Shown: positions 1 to 9,907 of the stretch, in pieces
Layout of the letters: the number at the start of each line of letters is the position of its first letter
Numbering within the stretch: position 1 is the first letter of the stretch
Assembly: GCF_009674585.1 (NCBI RefSeq)
Contig: NZ_WKJP01000001.1
Span: forward strand, 682,001 to 746,000
Source: Haloferax marinisediminis
GTDB lineage: Archaea > Halobacteriota > Halobacteria > Halobacteriales > Haloferacaceae
Direction of reading: 5' to 3'
Length of the DNA: 64,000 nt
Made by a program: the position numbers and the translations under genes
The notes under the pieces: model-generated
Databases searched by the model: none
What the model saw: only the letters and a program-made list of their open reading frames with translations
Told to the model about the DNA's origin: nothing

Positions 1-1
1 C

Positions 2-1186
2 GGTGACGTGTACTCGCGTATCTCGAACCCGACGACTCGCATCCTCGAACGCCGACTCGCCGCCCTCGAAGCAGGCGTCGACGCAGTGGTCACCTCCTCG
101 GGAATGGCCGCTCTCGACGCTATCACCACTGTCCTCGCCTCCGCCGGCGACAACGTCGTCCTCGCCGAGGACATGTACGGCGGCACCTCGTCGTACTTCT
201 CGAAGACCGCCACCCGACGAGGTATCGAACCACGAACCGTCGAGACGTTGGACACGGACGCCTACGCCGACGCCATCGACGAGAACACCGCGTTCGTCCA
301 CGTCGAGACGGTGGCGAACCCATCCCTGAAGACGCCCGATTTCGAGGCCATCGCCGACGTGGCTCACGACAATCGCGTCCCACTCGTCGTCGACAACACG
401 TTCGCCACACCCGCGCTCTGTCGCCCCATCGAACACGGCGCCGACATCGTCTGGGAGTCCACGACGAAGTGGATTCACGGGTCGGGAACGACTGTCGGCG
501 GCGTCGTCGTCGACGGCGGAACCTTCCCGTGGGACGCAGCGGACTACGACGAACTCTCGGGCGAGAACCCCGCCTTCGGCGTCGACTTCGTCGAACGGTT
601 CGGTGAGCGAGCGTTCTCACAGGTCGTCCGTCACCGTGCCGTCAGGAGCACCGGCGGTTGCCAGTCTCCGTTCGACGCGTGGCAGACGATTCAGGGGCTC
701 GAAACGCTGGCGCTCCGGATGCGCGCCCACTGCGAGAACGCCCGTATCGTCGCCGAGTTCCTCCGCGACCACGAGGCCGTCTCGTGGGTGTCGTACCCCG
801 GATTCGAAGACCACGAGACCCACGACCTCGCGTCGAAATATCTCGAAGGCGGATACGCCGGCATGGTCACGTTCGGCCTCGAAGGTTCCGACGACCAGGC
901 CTCCTACGAGGCCGCCAAGACTGTCTGCGAGTCGGTCGAACTCGTGAGTTTCCTCGCGAACATCGGCGACGCGAAGACGCTCTTGATTCACCCCGCATCG
1001 ACGACGCACGCGCAACTCTCCCACGACGAACAACGCGCGGCGGGCGTCGCTCCCGACATGCTTCGCCTCTCGGTCGGCATCGAAGACGCCGCCGACATCG
1101 TCGCCGACCTCGACCAGGCAATCGAACAGGCACTGGCCGAACGAGCGGACGACGAGCGAACACCGATACTGACGGAGGAACCATGA
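2..1186 (+). CDS. O-acetylhomoserine sulfhydrylase / cystathionine gamma-synthase family, 5'-truncated by the window edge
   Basis: PLP-dependent enzyme of the Cys/Met metabolism family, expected to join O-acetylhomoserine with sulfide or cysteine for methionine synthesis. The frame is open from base 2 and enters mid-protein at the YSRISNPT substrate-binding stretch, so about 55 N-terminal residues lie to the left. The Schiff-base lysine in the STTKW motif is encoded at 467-469 and the PLP-contacting aspartate is in VDNTFATP. The downstream gene at 2548 is a close paralogue that retains the N-terminus. Its stop overlaps the metX start by four bases (ATGA), so the two are probably cotranscribed and translationally coupled. 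Whether it prefers sulfide or cysteine cannot be told from sequence alone. Confidence 0.9.
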   Translation, partial: GDVYSRISNPTTRILERRLAALEAGVDAVVTSSGMAALDAITTVLASAGDNVVLAEDMYGGTSSYFSKTATRRGIEPRTVETLDTDAYADAIDENTAFVHVETVANPSLKTPDFEAIADVAHDNRVPLVVDNTFATPALCRPIEHGADIVWESTTKWIHGSGTTVGGVVVDGGTFPWDAADYDELSGENPAFGVDFVERFGERAFSQVVRHRAVRSTGGCQSPFDAWQTIQGLETLALRMRAHCENARIVAEFLRDHEAVSWVSYPGFEDHETHDLASKYLEGGYAGMVTFGLEGSDDQASYEAAKTVCESVELVSFLANIGDAKTLLIHPASTTHAQLSHDEQRAAGVAPDMLRLSVGIEDAADIVADLDQAIEQALAERADDERTPILTEEP

Positions 1187-2430
1187 GTCGCGGACGAGTC
1201 GCACCCGGCCGAAAAGTGGAGTCGGAGGTCGTCGACCTCGGCGAGTTCCGCTTCGAATCGGGTGAGGCGATTCCCAACCTGCAGGTGGCGTACGAAGCCT
1301 ACGGGGAGTTCACCGGCGACAACGCCGTCGTCGTCTGTCACGCCCTCACCGGAAGCCAACACGTCGCTGGTCACGGGAGCGGGGCCAGTGTCTCGGGACA
1401 GGCCCGTGCGTGGTGGTCCGACATCGTCGGCCCAGGCAAGGCAATCGACACGAACGAGTACTACGTCGTCTGTGTGAACGTCCCCGGGTCTTGTTACGGG
1501 TCGAGCGGCCCCGCAAGCGACAGCCCAGACGGGGAACCGTGGGGAGTCGACTTCCCACCAGTCACCGTCACCGACTGGACACGCGCACAGCGCCTCCTCC
1601 TCGACCACCTCGGTATCGGCCGGCTCCACGCCGTCGTCGGCGGGTCCGTCGGTGGGATGAACGCCCTCGACTGGGCCGTTCAGTATCCCGACGACGTAGA
1701 CCGTCTCGTCGTCGTCGCGGCGGCGGCGCGTCTCGACCCGCAGTGTCTCGGCCTCGACGCCGTCGCACGCCGGGCGATTACGACCGACCCGAACTGGAAC
1801 GGCGGTGACTACTACGGCGACGACAGTCCCGACCCAGAGGGTGGACTCGGATTGGCACGCCAAATCGGCCACCTAATGTACCTCTCGAAGGACTCGATGG
1901 ACCGCAAGTTCGGCCGACGGTCCGCTGGTCGTGGTGGCCGTGGGGATACGTACCCTGCGGACCCGGCGGCAGCGTTCTTCCCGTACCGCGAGGTGGAGTC
2001 GTACCTCGACTACCAAGCCGAGAAGTTCTCCGAACGGTTCGACGCGAACTCCTATCTGTACCTCACCCGCGCCATGGACGACTTCGACCTCTCGGAGGGG
2101 TACGAGTCCGATTCGGCCGCTCTCGCGGCGTTCGAGGGCGAAGCACTACTCGTCTCGTTCACCGGCGACTGGCACTTCACCACCGAGCAATCGGAGTCGC
2201 TGGCAGAGTCGTTCCGCCGAAACGACGCACCCGTCGCACACCACGTCATCGAGTCCGACCACGGCCACGACGCCTTCCTCGTCGAACCGGAGAAGGTCGG
2301 GCCACCACTCGACGACTTCCTCACTGCGGGAGTCGCTGGACGCGCTGTGACAGACACGCTCGCCGACAGCAGCGAACCCGAGTCGGAGAAGGACTTCGCA
2401 CCGGTTCACTCGTCGCTGTTCAGTCGATAG
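1183..2430 (+). CDS. metX: Homoserine O-acetyltransferase MetX
   Basis: Transfers an acetyl group from acetyl-CoA to homoserine, making the substrate of the flanking sulfhydrylases. It is an alpha/beta-hydrolase fold protein of 415 residues, the usual size. The nucleophile Ser155 lies in GGSVGGMN, and the acid/base pair is about Asp329 (in FTGDWHF) and His360 (in SDHGHDAF). The frame stays open far upstream, but that part overlaps the previous gene. The ATG at 1183, in a four-base ATGA overlap, gives the family N-terminus. Homoserine O-succinyltransferase activity can occur in this fold, but the genomic pairing favours acetylation. Confidence 0.94.
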   Translation: MSRGRVAPGRKVESEVVDLGEFRFESGEAIPNLQVAYEAYGEFTGDNAVVVCHALTGSQHVAGHGSGASVSGQARAWWSDIVGPGKAIDTNEYYVVCVNVPGSCYGSSGPASDSPDGEPWGVDFPPVTVTDWTRAQRLLLDHLGIGRLHAVVGGSVGGMNALDWAVQYPDDVDRLVVVAAAARLDPQCLGLDAVARRAITTDPNWNGGDYYGDDSPDPEGGLGLARQIGHLMYLSKDSMDRKFGRRSAGRGGRGDTYPADPAAAFFPYREVESYLDYQAEKFSERFDANSYLYLTRAMDDFDLSEGYESDSAALAAFEGEALLVSFTGDWHFTTEQSESLAESFRRNDAPVAHHVIESDHGHDAFLVEPEKVGPPLDDFLTAGVAGRAVTDTLADSSEPESEKDFAPVHSSLFSR

Positions 2431-2547
2431 CGTGTTGATTCCCTCGGGATTTTGCGGTGCTGAGCATCGCGTGCAACTTCGTCACAGACACCGGCGGGAT
2501 TTGCGCTCGCCACCTTGCTTTAGCCCTGTCCTGCCGACTCTCTGTAC

Positions 2548-3840
2548 ATGAGTGACGACACGCCCGGGTTCCACACCCGGAGCCTTCACGCAGGACAGGA
2601 CCCCGACCCAGAGACGGGTGCTCGCGCACCACCGCTGTATCAGACCACGTCGTACGTCTTCGACGACGCCGCCGATGCCGCGGCACAGTTCGCGCTGAAA
2701 AAGCCCGGCCACATCTACTCGCGCCTGATGAACCCGACCGTCGGCATGCTCCAAGAGCGTCTGGCATCGCTCGAAAGCGGTGTCGGTGCCGTCGCAACCT
2801 CGTCCGGGATGGCCGCGTTCGACCTCGTGAACTTCCTTCTCGCGTCGGTGGGCGACAACATCGTCTCCGCGTCGTCGCTGTACGGCGGAACCTACACGTA
2901 CCTCACCCACTCGGTCGAACGCCGCGGCGTCACCACCCGCTTCGTCGACACCCTCGACGTAGACGCCTACGAGGAGGCAATCGACGAGGACACCGCGTTC
3001 GTCCACCTCGAAACCATCGGCAATCCGGCGCTCGTGACGCCCGACATCGAAGCCATCGCTGACGTCGCACACGACCACGGTGTGCCACTCGTCGTCGACA
3101 ACACGTTCGCGACGCCGTACCTCTGCAACCCCATCGAACACGGTGCCGACATCGTCTGGCAGTCGACGACGAAGTGGATTCACGGCGCCGGCACGACCAT
3201 CGGCGGCGTCCTCATCGACGGTGGCACCTTCCCGTGGGGCGAGTACGCCGACGACTACCCTGAGATTGCAAAGCCGAACCCGGCGTACCACGGCGTCAAC
3301 TTCGACGAGACGTTCGGTCCCGCCGGATTCACCTACGCCGCCATCGCCCGCGGTCTCCGCGACCTCGGGAACTCCCAGTCGCCGTTCGACGCGTGGCAGA
3401 CGCTCGAAAAACTCGAATCGCTCCCGCTTCGGATGCGTGCCCACTGTGAGAACGCACAGGCCGTCGCGGAGTTCTTAGACGACCACGAGAAGGTGTCGTG
3501 GGTGAACTACCCCGGTCTCGAATCCCACGAGACCCACGAGGAAGCCTCGAAGTACCTCTCGGGTGGCTACGGTGGCATGATTACGTTCGGACTGGCCGAC
3601 GGCTACGAGGCCGCGAAAGGGACCGTCAACAACGTCGAACTCGCGTCACTCCTCGCCAACGTCGGCGACGCGAAGACGCTCGTCATCCACCCCGCGTCGA
3701 CGACTCACCAGCAACTCACCGAAGACGAACAGGCCGCCGCTGGCGTCACGCCCGACATGGTCCGTCTCTCGGTCGGTATCGAAGACGTCGACGACATCAT
3801 CGCCGACCTCGACCAGGCGATTCGCTCGGCGTCGAACTGA
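2548..3840 (+). CDS. O-acetylhomoserine sulfhydrylase (O-acetylhomoserine aminocarboxypropyltransferase)
   Basis: Full-length 430-residue PLP enzyme of the Cys/Met metabolism family. It opens with the family signature FHTRSLHAGQ, has the YSRLMNPT motif near residues 57-64 and PLP lysine Lys209 in STTKW. It is very similar to the truncated gene before metX, so metX is bracketed by two paralogues and the trio forms a homocysteine-synthesis unit. A 117-base gap separates it from metX, so it may have its own promoter. The long length and absence of a cystathionine-lyase context make sulfhydrylase the most likely activity, but gamma-synthase activity cannot be excluded. Confidence 0.9.
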   Translation: MSDDTPGFHTRSLHAGQDPDPETGARAPPLYQTTSYVFDDAADAAAQFALKKPGHIYSRLMNPTVGMLQERLASLESGVGAVATSSGMAAFDLVNFLLASVGDNIVSASSLYGGTYTYLTHSVERRGVTTRFVDTLDVDAYEEAIDEDTAFVHLETIGNPALVTPDIEAIADVAHDHGVPLVVDNTFATPYLCNPIEHGADIVWQSTTKWIHGAGTTIGGVLIDGGTFPWGEYADDYPEIAKPNPAYHGVNFDETFGPAGFTYAAIARGLRDLGNSQSPFDAWQTLEKLESLPLRMRAHCENAQAVAEFLDDHEKVSWVNYPGLESHETHEEASKYLSGGYGGMITFGLADGYEAAKGTVNNVELASLLANVGDAKTLVIHPASTTHQQLTEDEQAAAGVTPDMVRLSVGIEDVDDIIADLDQAIRSASN

Positions 3841-3913
3841 GGTCGCCGTCGGCGGTCACCGAACCGAGCGTTCGACCGCCGCCCCTTTTGCAGATGAGCG
3901 GGAATGAGAGTTC

Positions 3914-5074
3914 GTGGTAGAAGCACTCCTCTTCGTCGGACTCCTGGTGGCAGTGTTCGTCGGGTTCAACATCGGCGGGTCGTCGACCGGGGTCGCTTTC
4001 GGGCCGGCCGTCGGGAGCGACGTGCTCGGCAAACTCGCCGCCGCGGCGTTGATGACCGGGTTCGCGCTGCTGGGTGGCTGGACCATCGGGCGCGAAGTCG
4101 TCGCCAAGATGGGCGGGGAAATCGTCCCACAGAGCGAGTTTACCCTCGCGGCGAGCGTCGCCGTCCTCTTCTTCGTCGGGTTGGCGCTCTTGGTCTCCAA
4201 CACGTTCGGCGTCCCCGCGTCCACGTCGATGACGGCAGTCGGTGCCATCGCTGGCCTCGGCCTCGCCCGTGGCTCTCTCAACTCCGACGTGATGCTCGAA
4301 ATCATCTCGTGGTGGATCGTCGCGCCCGTCATCGCGTTCTGGATTTGCGCGGTCATCGGCCGCTACGTCTACCCGTATCTGGACGCGTGGCTCAAACTCG
4401 ACCAGAGTCCGGGTGCGCTGGTCGTCCTCGACCGCGACGGGTCGATTCCGCGTCCACGACTCGGCCCGAACACGACCTATCGCGAGTTCGGGAGTACGAT
4501 TCTCGTCGTCGTCGTCGCCTGTTACATGGCGTTCTCTGCAGGCGCCTCGAACGTCGCCAACGCCGTCGCGCCACTCGTCGGCAACGGCGCAGTCGACATG
4601 AACACGGGTATCCTCATCGCCGGTGGCGCGATTGGACTCGGTGCGTTCACGATCGCTCGTCGGACGCTCGACACCGTCGGAAACGACCTCACCGAACTCC
4701 CCATCCTCGCGGCGCTCATCGTCGAAGCGGTGAGTGCGTCGCTCATCTCGTTCCTCTCGGCAATCGGTATCCCTGCGAGTCTGGCGGTGAGCGCGACGAT
4801 GTGTATCGTCGGCCTCGGGTGGGGTCGTGCGACCCGGACCGTCACGCTCGGTGATGCACTCAGTGGCGGCGAAGCACCGAAAGTGTCGGTCAACGCTCTC
4901 GCTGCGGAACGCGAAGACAAGGTCCCGAAAATCGGTGAAGAGGCACCCGACGAACTCTCTGCCCACGACTTGTTCGACCCCGGAACGACCGGGCGTGTCA
5001 TCTTCTTCTGGTTGCTCACGCCCTCCCTGTCGGCAATCGCTTCCTACGCCCTGTTCTCTTCGAGCGTCTTCTGA
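3914..5074 (+). CDS. Inorganic phosphate transporter, PiT family
   Basis: Integral membrane protein of 386 residues with about ten hydrophobic segments. The duplicated PiT signature is visible as GFNIGGSS near the N-terminus and FSAGASNVANAVAPLVG in the second half, each followed by a Gly-rich helix. The family imports phosphate (often as a metal-phosphate complex) by cation symport. A hydrophilic loop of about 60 residues precedes the last helix. Translation most likely begins at GTG 3914; no upstream ATG fits. It stands alone between the methionine genes and ferredoxin, and no PhoU-like partner is adjacent. Confidence 0.88.
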   Translation: MVEALLFVGLLVAVFVGFNIGGSSTGVAFGPAVGSDVLGKLAAAALMTGFALLGGWTIGREVVAKMGGEIVPQSEFTLAASVAVLFFVGLALLVSNTFGVPASTSMTAVGAIAGLGLARGSLNSDVMLEIISWWIVAPVIAFWICAVIGRYVYPYLDAWLKLDQSPGALVVLDRDGSIPRPRLGPNTTYREFGSTILVVVVACYMAFSAGASNVANAVAPLVGNGAVDMNTGILIAGGAIGLGAFTIARRTLDTVGNDLTELPILAALIVEAVSASLISFLSAIGIPASLAVSATMCIVGLGWGRATRTVTLGDALSGGEAPKVSVNALAAEREDKVPKIGEEAPDELSAHDLFDPGTTGRVIFFWLLTPSLSAIASYALFSSSVF

Positions 5075-5197
5075 CGGGCGACTGCCCGAGGAAGTGACAT
5101 TCGGATAACAGTCTACTGTGACTGAGTCGGTCACGCTGGCCAGTTTCGGCGTACGGAACAGCAAAGTCTAATGGTGTGGCCTCCGAACCGCTTGTTG

Positions 5198-5587
5198 ATG
5201 CCCACGGTAACCTACCTCAACTACGAAACTCTCGACGACCAGGGCTGGGACCTCGACGACGAGGACCTCTTCGACAAGGCTGCTGACGCTGGCCTCGACG
5301 CAGAGGACTTCGGTGAACTCGAAGTCAACCAGGGCGAATACATCCTCGAAGCCGCGGAAGCACAGGGCTACGACTGGCCCTTCAGCTGCCGCGCAGGTGC
5401 CTGTGCGAACTGTGCTGCCATCGTCAAGGAAGGCGACATCGAGATGGACATGCAGCAGATCCTCTCCGACGAGGAAGTCAACGACAAGAACGTCCGTCTG
5501 ACCTGCATCGGTTCGCCAACGGCTGACGAGGTCAAGATCGTCTACAACGCGAAGCACCTCGACTACCTGCAGAACCGCGTCATCTAA
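5198..5587 (+). CDS. fdx: Halobacterial 2Fe-2S ferredoxin
   Basis: Plant-type 2Fe-2S ferredoxin of 129 residues, the major one-electron carrier of haloarchaea and acceptor for 2-oxoacid:ferredoxin oxidoreductases. Cluster ligands are Cys64, Cys69 and Cys72 in CRAGACANC and Cys103 in LTCIGSP. Residues 1-40 carry the acidic insertion typical of halophilic homologues. The reading frame opens earlier at 5171, but the ATG at 5198 gives the conserved [17 protein letters not shown] start. A T-rich tract follows the stop. This is one of the surest lineage markers in the window. Confidence 0.97.
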   Translation: MPTVTYLNYETLDDQGWDLDDEDLFDKAADAGLDAEDFGELEVNQGEYILEAAEAQGYDWPFSCRAGACANCAAIVKEGDIEMDMQQILSDEEVNDKNVRLTCIGSPTADEVKIVYNAKHLDYLQNRVI

Positions 5588-5600
5588 GACGCCAACTCAG

Positions 5601-5612
5601 AACTTTCTTTCG
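5601..5612 (+). terminator. T-rich terminator after ferredoxin
   Basis: AACTTTCTTTCG begins about 15 bases after the ferredoxin stop. Haloarchaeal transcription commonly ends at short oligo-T tracts without a strong hairpin. The next gene has its own start about 90 bases on. Confidence 0.4.
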
Positions 5613-5688
5613 ACGCCGACCGGTGAGCGGTAGCGCTGTCCTGAACGACAGTCTGTTCTCACAAGCCGACAGGAACTTGTCACGCTGA

Positions 5689-6642
5689 GTGGTCGGTCTG
5701 GACGTGTCACAGTCCCTCGAATCCCTCCCCGACGAATTCGACGTCTCCCTCCCCCACGAAGCACGCGAATTGGGGCGACTGAGCCTCTTTCTCGTCTGCA
5801 TCACGCTCACCATCGGACTCGCGTACTGGCTCAACCTCAGACTCCGGGGCGTTCCGGTCGTCGGCCCGCTCTCGGCGTACGGAGTCGCCGGACTCGCCCT
5901 GCCGACGCTCACGTACGCGAAGTACCGTGGTCTCGACGTCTCGATTTCCCTGCCACGACCGACACAGGTCGGCAACGTCGCTGCCGTCGTCTTCACGCCA
6001 CTGCTCGCCATTCTCGCGACGAGCGTCGCCACGATGGTGGCGTTCGACACGTCGTTTGCCGCGCTCGTCGGGTGGACGTACGCCCCACAGTCATCCCTCT
6101 TTGGCATCCTCCCGAGAGCCACCAAATTCTCGGTTCTCGGTCGCGGGTGGTACGGCCTCCTCGTCGTGGTACTCGTCGAACTCCTGCGAAGTCGAGTCGG
6201 GATGCGTTCGACGCACGCCGCCGCGTTCACGGCGGCAGCAGGACTGTACTTTCACTCGGTACTCAGAGACACTGGCCTCTCACTCGTCACCGCTGCCGCA
6301 ACGTGGCGGTTCTACGCCTTCGCTGTCGTCCTCGTGGCTACCATCGCCGGCGGCATCACGCTCGGATTTATCTATCGAGGCGCAATCGAGCGTTCACTCC
6401 GCGTCGTCTACCGACCGCTCTACGTTCCGGTGTTCGCACTCGGACTCTTTCTCTTCGCTGCGTTCGTCACCATCTTGGCAGAGGTCCCGGGTGGATTCGA
6501 ACACGCGCTGTGGGCACTCGCCTTCGGGTCCGCAGCACTCGGCTACGAGCGCACCGACTCGGTTTGGGTGCCGGTCGTGGTGATGTTCGTCTTCGACGTT
6601 GGGTTTCGTCTGGTCCACTTCTTCGAAGTCGCCGTGTTCTGA
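5689..6642 (+). CDS. Uncharacterised polytopic membrane protein
   Basis: A 317-residue protein with about eight hydrophobic segments. The first predicted segment begins near residue 30 after an acidic, probably cytoplasmic, N-terminus. Polar motifs on membrane edges (for example LVELLRSR in the middle and FDVGFRLVHFFE at the end) recall CPBP/abortive-infection membrane proteases, but I cannot identify the diagnostic EExxR and HxxxB pairs securely, so no function is assigned. GTG 5689 and GTG 5704 are both possible starts. It lies between ferredoxin and pibD on the same strand. Confidence 0.75.
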   Translation: MVGLDVSQSLESLPDEFDVSLPHEARELGRLSLFLVCITLTIGLAYWLNLRLRGVPVVGPLSAYGVAGLALPTLTYAKYRGLDVSISLPRPTQVGNVAAVVFTPLLAILATSVATMVAFDTSFAALVGWTYAPQSSLFGILPRATKFSVLGRGWYGLLVVVLVELLRSRVGMRSTHAAAFTAAAGLYFHSVLRDTGLSLVTAAATWRFYAFAVVLVATIAGGITLGFIYRGAIERSLRVVYRPLYVPVFALGLFLFAAFVTILAEVPGGFEHALWALAFGSAALGYERTDSVWVPVVVMFVFDVGFRLVHFFEVAVF

Positions 6643-6708
6643 CCCTGCTCAGTTTCAGGATTGATACCCTTCCCGAACACCTAACTCCCCTGCCCCCCGT
6701 CTGCCGGT

Positions 6709-7734
6709 ATGTTCGGTATCGGTACGCTCCCCGACCTCTTGCGACTGGTCGTCGTCCCCGTCCTCGCGTGGACCGCGTGGCGCGACATTCGCACGCGGCG
6801 CGTCCCCAACGTCGTCTGGTACCCGCTGGCGGCGCTGGGGCTCGCCTTGCTCGCGTGGGAACTGTTCGGCCACCTCCCCGTCGAGACGGTGTTCGACCGA
6901 CTCTATCTCATCCGCGTCGGCGTGAGCGTCTTCTTCGTCATCCCGCTTTCGTACCTGTTCTGGCGACTCGGTGGCTTCGGGGGTGCCGACGCCAAGGCAC
7001 TCATGGTGTTCGCCATCCTGTTGCCGACGTTCCCGAGTTACACCGTCGGCGAACTGGTGTTCCCTCTCGAACGGACTGCCCTCGGCGTCTTCTCGATGAC
7101 TATCCTCACGAACACTGTCATCGTCGGCCTCGCCTACCCGTTGCTCCTCGCCGCTCGCAACCTCGCGGCCGGTGAGTTCGAATTTCCGCTGTCGTTCGTC
7201 GGCCGGCGCGTCACCGTGCCGTCGCTCGCGACGACTCACGGGCGCCTGTTCGAGTCGGCCGACGGCATCACGCGAAACGGCCTCGACCTCGACGCGCTTC
7301 GGATGTATCTTCGCTGGCGTGGTCTGACGCTCTCGGACCTCTGCGAAAATCCACAGGCTCTCCGCGACCCGGAGACGATTGGTGAGACGTTCGAACCGAC
7401 TGACGGTGCGGTCCACCGTGCAGTGAGTACGGATGGGGGACTCACCATCGACGACGACGGCACTGCAGACCCGGAACCCGTCGAAGAGACCGGTTCAGAC
7501 ACGGACTTCGACGACCCGTGGGGTGCGGCCGAATTCTTGGACAGCATCGACGGCTCTGCCTACGGAACGACCCCCGAGAAACTCCGAGGCGGTCTCGAAC
7601 TCGTGACGACCCGCGACTCCGTCTGGATTTCGCCGGGCATCCCGTTCATCGTCCCGATGTTCGTCGGTCTCGTCGTCGCATTCCTCTACGGCGACATCCT
7701 CTTCGGCGTCCTCAGCGCGGTTGGAATCGCCTGA
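6709..7734 (+). CDS. pibD: Archaeal prepilin/preflagellin peptidase PibD
   Basis: Membrane aspartyl protease (peptidase A24) that removes class III signal peptides from archaellins and type IV pilins. The two catalytic aspartates are Asp26 in AWRDIRTRRVPN and Asp94 in FGGADAK, the latter being the archaeal GxGD-type motif. Six or so membrane segments surround them. The 341-residue length exceeds that of bacterial enzymes because of a hydrophilic insert of about 170 residues (roughly 175-315) before the final helix, a haloarchaeal trait. No pilin genes adjoin it. Confidence 0.93.
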   Translation: MFGIGTLPDLLRLVVVPVLAWTAWRDIRTRRVPNVVWYPLAALGLALLAWELFGHLPVETVFDRLYLIRVGVSVFFVIPLSYLFWRLGGFGGADAKALMVFAILLPTFPSYTVGELVFPLERTALGVFSMTILTNTVIVGLAYPLLLAARNLAAGEFEFPLSFVGRRVTVPSLATTHGRLFESADGITRNGLDLDALRMYLRWRGLTLSDLCENPQALRDPETIGETFEPTDGAVHRAVSTDGGLTIDDDGTADPEPVEETGSDTDFDDPWGAAEFLDSIDGSAYGTTPEKLRGGLELVTTRDSVWISPGIPFIVPMFVGLVVAFLYGDILFGVLSAVGIA

Positions 7735-7811
7735 CCGATGCTGTCTGCGGACAGGTCGCTGGCGTGTGACGACGCACAAGAGATAACCCCCGTCACCTCG
7801 TGGCCCGAATC

Positions 7812-8180
7812 ATGACGGTCGATGTCGACTTCGGTGAGGACGGACTCGTCCCCGCCGTGGCACAGGATGCGGAGTCCGGGGAGGTTCTCATGCTGGCGTA
7901 CGTCTCGCCGGAGGCCCTCGAACGGACGCTCGAAACGGGCCGGGCACACTACTACTCGCGGAGTCGCGACGAACTCTGGGAGAAGGGCGCATCGAGCGGC
8001 CACACACAGAACGTACAGGAAGTCCGCGTCGACTGTGACGCCGACACGCTGCTGTATCTCGTCGACCAGAACGTCGGCGCGTGCCACACTGGCCACCGGT
8101 CGTGTTTCTACCGGACCATCGACGGTGAGACCGTCGGTGAACGCGTCTTCGACCCCGACGCCGTCTACGACGGCGAGTAA
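7812..8180 (+). CDS. hisI: Phosphoribosyl-AMP cyclohydrolase HisI
   Basis: Opens the purine ring of phosphoribosyl-AMP in histidine synthesis. The 122-residue monofunctional enzyme carries the metal-binding region [13 protein letters not shown] and the [11 protein letters not shown] motif with zinc-ligand cysteines. The separate HisE pyrophosphohydrolase is not fused to it. ATG 7812 is preferred to the GTG 12 bases upstream because [12 protein letters not shown] matches the expected start. hisA and hisB are nearby but not contiguous, so the pathway genes are dispersed. Confidence 0.94.
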   Translation: MTVDVDFGEDGLVPAVAQDAESGEVLMLAYVSPEALERTLETGRAHYYSRSRDELWEKGASSGHTQNVQEVRVDCDADTLLYLVDQNVGACHTGHRSCFYRTIDGETVGERVFDPDAVYDGE

Positions 8181-8204
8181 CCGAATGGCGCATCGACAGA
8201 AGAG

Positions 8205-8450
8205 ATGGTAAACGCAGTCACCGTCGTGGCGTCCGTCGCCGGGCTCGGGTGCTTCGCACTCGGTGCCAGACACCTCAAGAGTGCTGCTGCCGCCCGACGC
8301 GTGACTCGGTCGGACGACCCCGAGTTCGTCCTCGACCCAACCCGTGAGGCCCCGCCGGACGACGAACTCGACGGCGACGACCTCGAACGCGGGTTCATGC
8401 TGCTCGTCTTCGGAGCGCTCGCGCTGGTCTTCGCGGCGATTAGTCTGTAG
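8205..8450 (+). CDS. Small two-helix membrane protein
   Basis: An 81-residue protein with an N-terminal hydrophobic segment (about 3-20), an acidic central loop including DPTREAPPDDELDGDDLER, and a C-terminal hydrophobic segment (about 62-80). It follows hisI by 24 bases and is probably cotranscribed with it. No family is recognised. The acidic linker, GC3 pattern and position support it being real. Confidence 0.7.
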   Translation: MVNAVTVVASVAGLGCFALGARHLKSAAAARRVTRSDDPEFVLDPTREAPPDDELDGDDLERGFMLLVFGALALVFAAISL

Positions 8451-8486
8451 AAACGGACCAGTAAGAGAAACGCTGTTTCCCGGTTC

Positions 8487-9851
8487 TTACAGGTCTGCTA
8501 TCGCAGCGCGGAGCGCGTCTTCGGCGTCTTCTGCCAGTTCGGTCGCCCGTTGTTCGCTCCGACCTTCGGCGTAGATTCTGACTTTGGGTTCGGTTCCCGA
8601 CGGTCGCACGAGCACCCACGCGTCACCGTAGTCGAGGCGGTAGCCATCGGTCGTGTTCGGCGTCGCGTCGGCGGCCGCAGCGTACTCGTCGGCGGCGTTG
8701 AGCATCGCCGTCAGCTCCGCTTCAGTGTCGTACTCGATGTTGATGCGGACGTTGTAGTAGTCTTGATACGGTGCGACGACTTCGCTCGCCGGACGTTCGG
8801 CGACGAGTTCGAGGAACTTCGCCGCGATGTAGGCGCCGTCGCGGACGAGACGGTAGTTCGGGAAGAAGACGCCGCCGTTGCCCTCGCCGGCGACGGGGAC
8901 GTTCGTCCCTGCGCGCCAGAGTTCGCGGATACGAGTGATGAGGTTCGTCGCGCCGATGGGTGTGAGTTCGAGGTCGGCACCGACCTCTTCGCAGACGTCG
9001 ACGAGTCGTTGCGAGACGTTGACTGCAGAGACGGTGGCGTCGCCCGGTTCGAGGAAGGCCGCAGCGAGGGCGGCAAGCGAGGCCTCACCGGAGATTGACT
9101 CGCCGTGTTCGTCGACGAAGACGGCACGGTCGGCGTCACCGTCGTGTGCGATGCCGATATCGGCGTCCGTCGCGCGGACGAGTCGTTCGAGGTCACGGAG
9201 GTTCTCTGGGACCGGTTCGGACTCTCGGCCGGGGAAGTGACCGTCCGGTTGGGCGTTGACTGTGCGGACTTCACAGCCGAGTTCGCGGAGGAAGTCGGGC
9301 GTGACGAGCGACCCGGCGCCGTGGCCAGTGTCGAGTGCGACGGTGAGGTTCGCGTCGGCGATGGCCTCGCGGTCGACGCTGGCGAGGAGTTCCTCGCGGT
9401 AGTCGTCGTTCGCGGTGTCGACCGACCGGCAACTGCCGACTTCGTCCCACGCTGCAACGTCGAACTCTTCGGTGAGGATGTGGTCTTCGATGCGCTCTAA
9501 CTCCTCGACAGAGAGTTCCACGCCGTCCTCACCGACGAGTTTGACACCGTTGAACTCGGGTGGGTTGTGTGACGCGGTGATGACGACGCCCGGAATCGAC
9601 TGGTCTTCGCAGTACCGGACGGCGGCGGGCGTCGGCACCACGCCGAGGTCGTCAACGTCGACGCCGACGCTCGCGAGGCCGGCGCTGGCAGCGTTGACGA
9701 ACATCTCTCCTGTGGTTCGAGTGTCGCGTGCGATGGCGACGCGGTCTGCTGTCCAGACCGTCCCGGCAGCCTTAGCGACGCGGAGGACGAATTCCGGTGT
9801 GAGGCTCTCACCCACCACACCGCGCGTCCCGCTGGAACCGAAGAGTTTCAT
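8487..9851 (-). CDS. glmM: Phosphoglucosamine mutase / phosphomannomutase family
   Basis: Alpha-D-phosphohexomutase of 454 residues that interconverts hexose 6- and 1-phosphates, feeding nucleotide-sugar synthesis. The phosphoserine is Ser94 in TASHNP, the Mg-binding loop is DGDADR in the middle, the sugar-specificity loop reads EGNGG, and the C-terminal phosphate loop is RPSGTEPK. The N-terminus FGSSGTRG is typical of archaeal GlmM/ManB. Substrate (glucosamine, mannose or glucose phosphate) cannot be decided from the sequence. It is divergent from hisA across a repeat-containing spacer. Confidence 0.9.
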   Translation of the reverse strand: MKLFGSSGTRGVVGESLTPEFVLRVAKAAGTVWTADRVAIARDTRTTGEMFVNAASAGLASVGVDVDDLGVVPTPAAVRYCEDQSIPGVVITASHNPPEFNGVKLVGEDGVELSVEELERIEDHILTEEFDVAAWDEVGSCRSVDTANDDYREELLASVDREAIADANLTVALDTGHGAGSLVTPDFLRELGCEVRTVNAQPDGHFPGRESEPVPENLRDLERLVRATDADIGIAHDGDADRAVFVDEHGESISGEASLAALAAAFLEPGDATVSAVNVSQRLVDVCEEVGADLELTPIGATNLITRIRELWRAGTNVPVAGEGNGGVFFPNYRLVRDGAYIAAKFLELVAERPASEVVAPYQDYYNVRINIEYDTEAELTAMLNAADEYAAAADATPNTTDGYRLDYGDAWVLVRPSGTEPKVRIYAEGRSEQRATELAEDAEDALRAAIADL

Positions 9852-9907
9852 TGAGTGTGTCTGGATTCCCCCACGACAAAGCCGTTCCGAACTGTTGCTT
9901 CACGACT

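Noticed and set aside
658-1182. Upstream extension of metX
   Set aside because: It overlaps the PLP gene in another frame. The ATGA overlap at 1183 gives the conserved MetX start.
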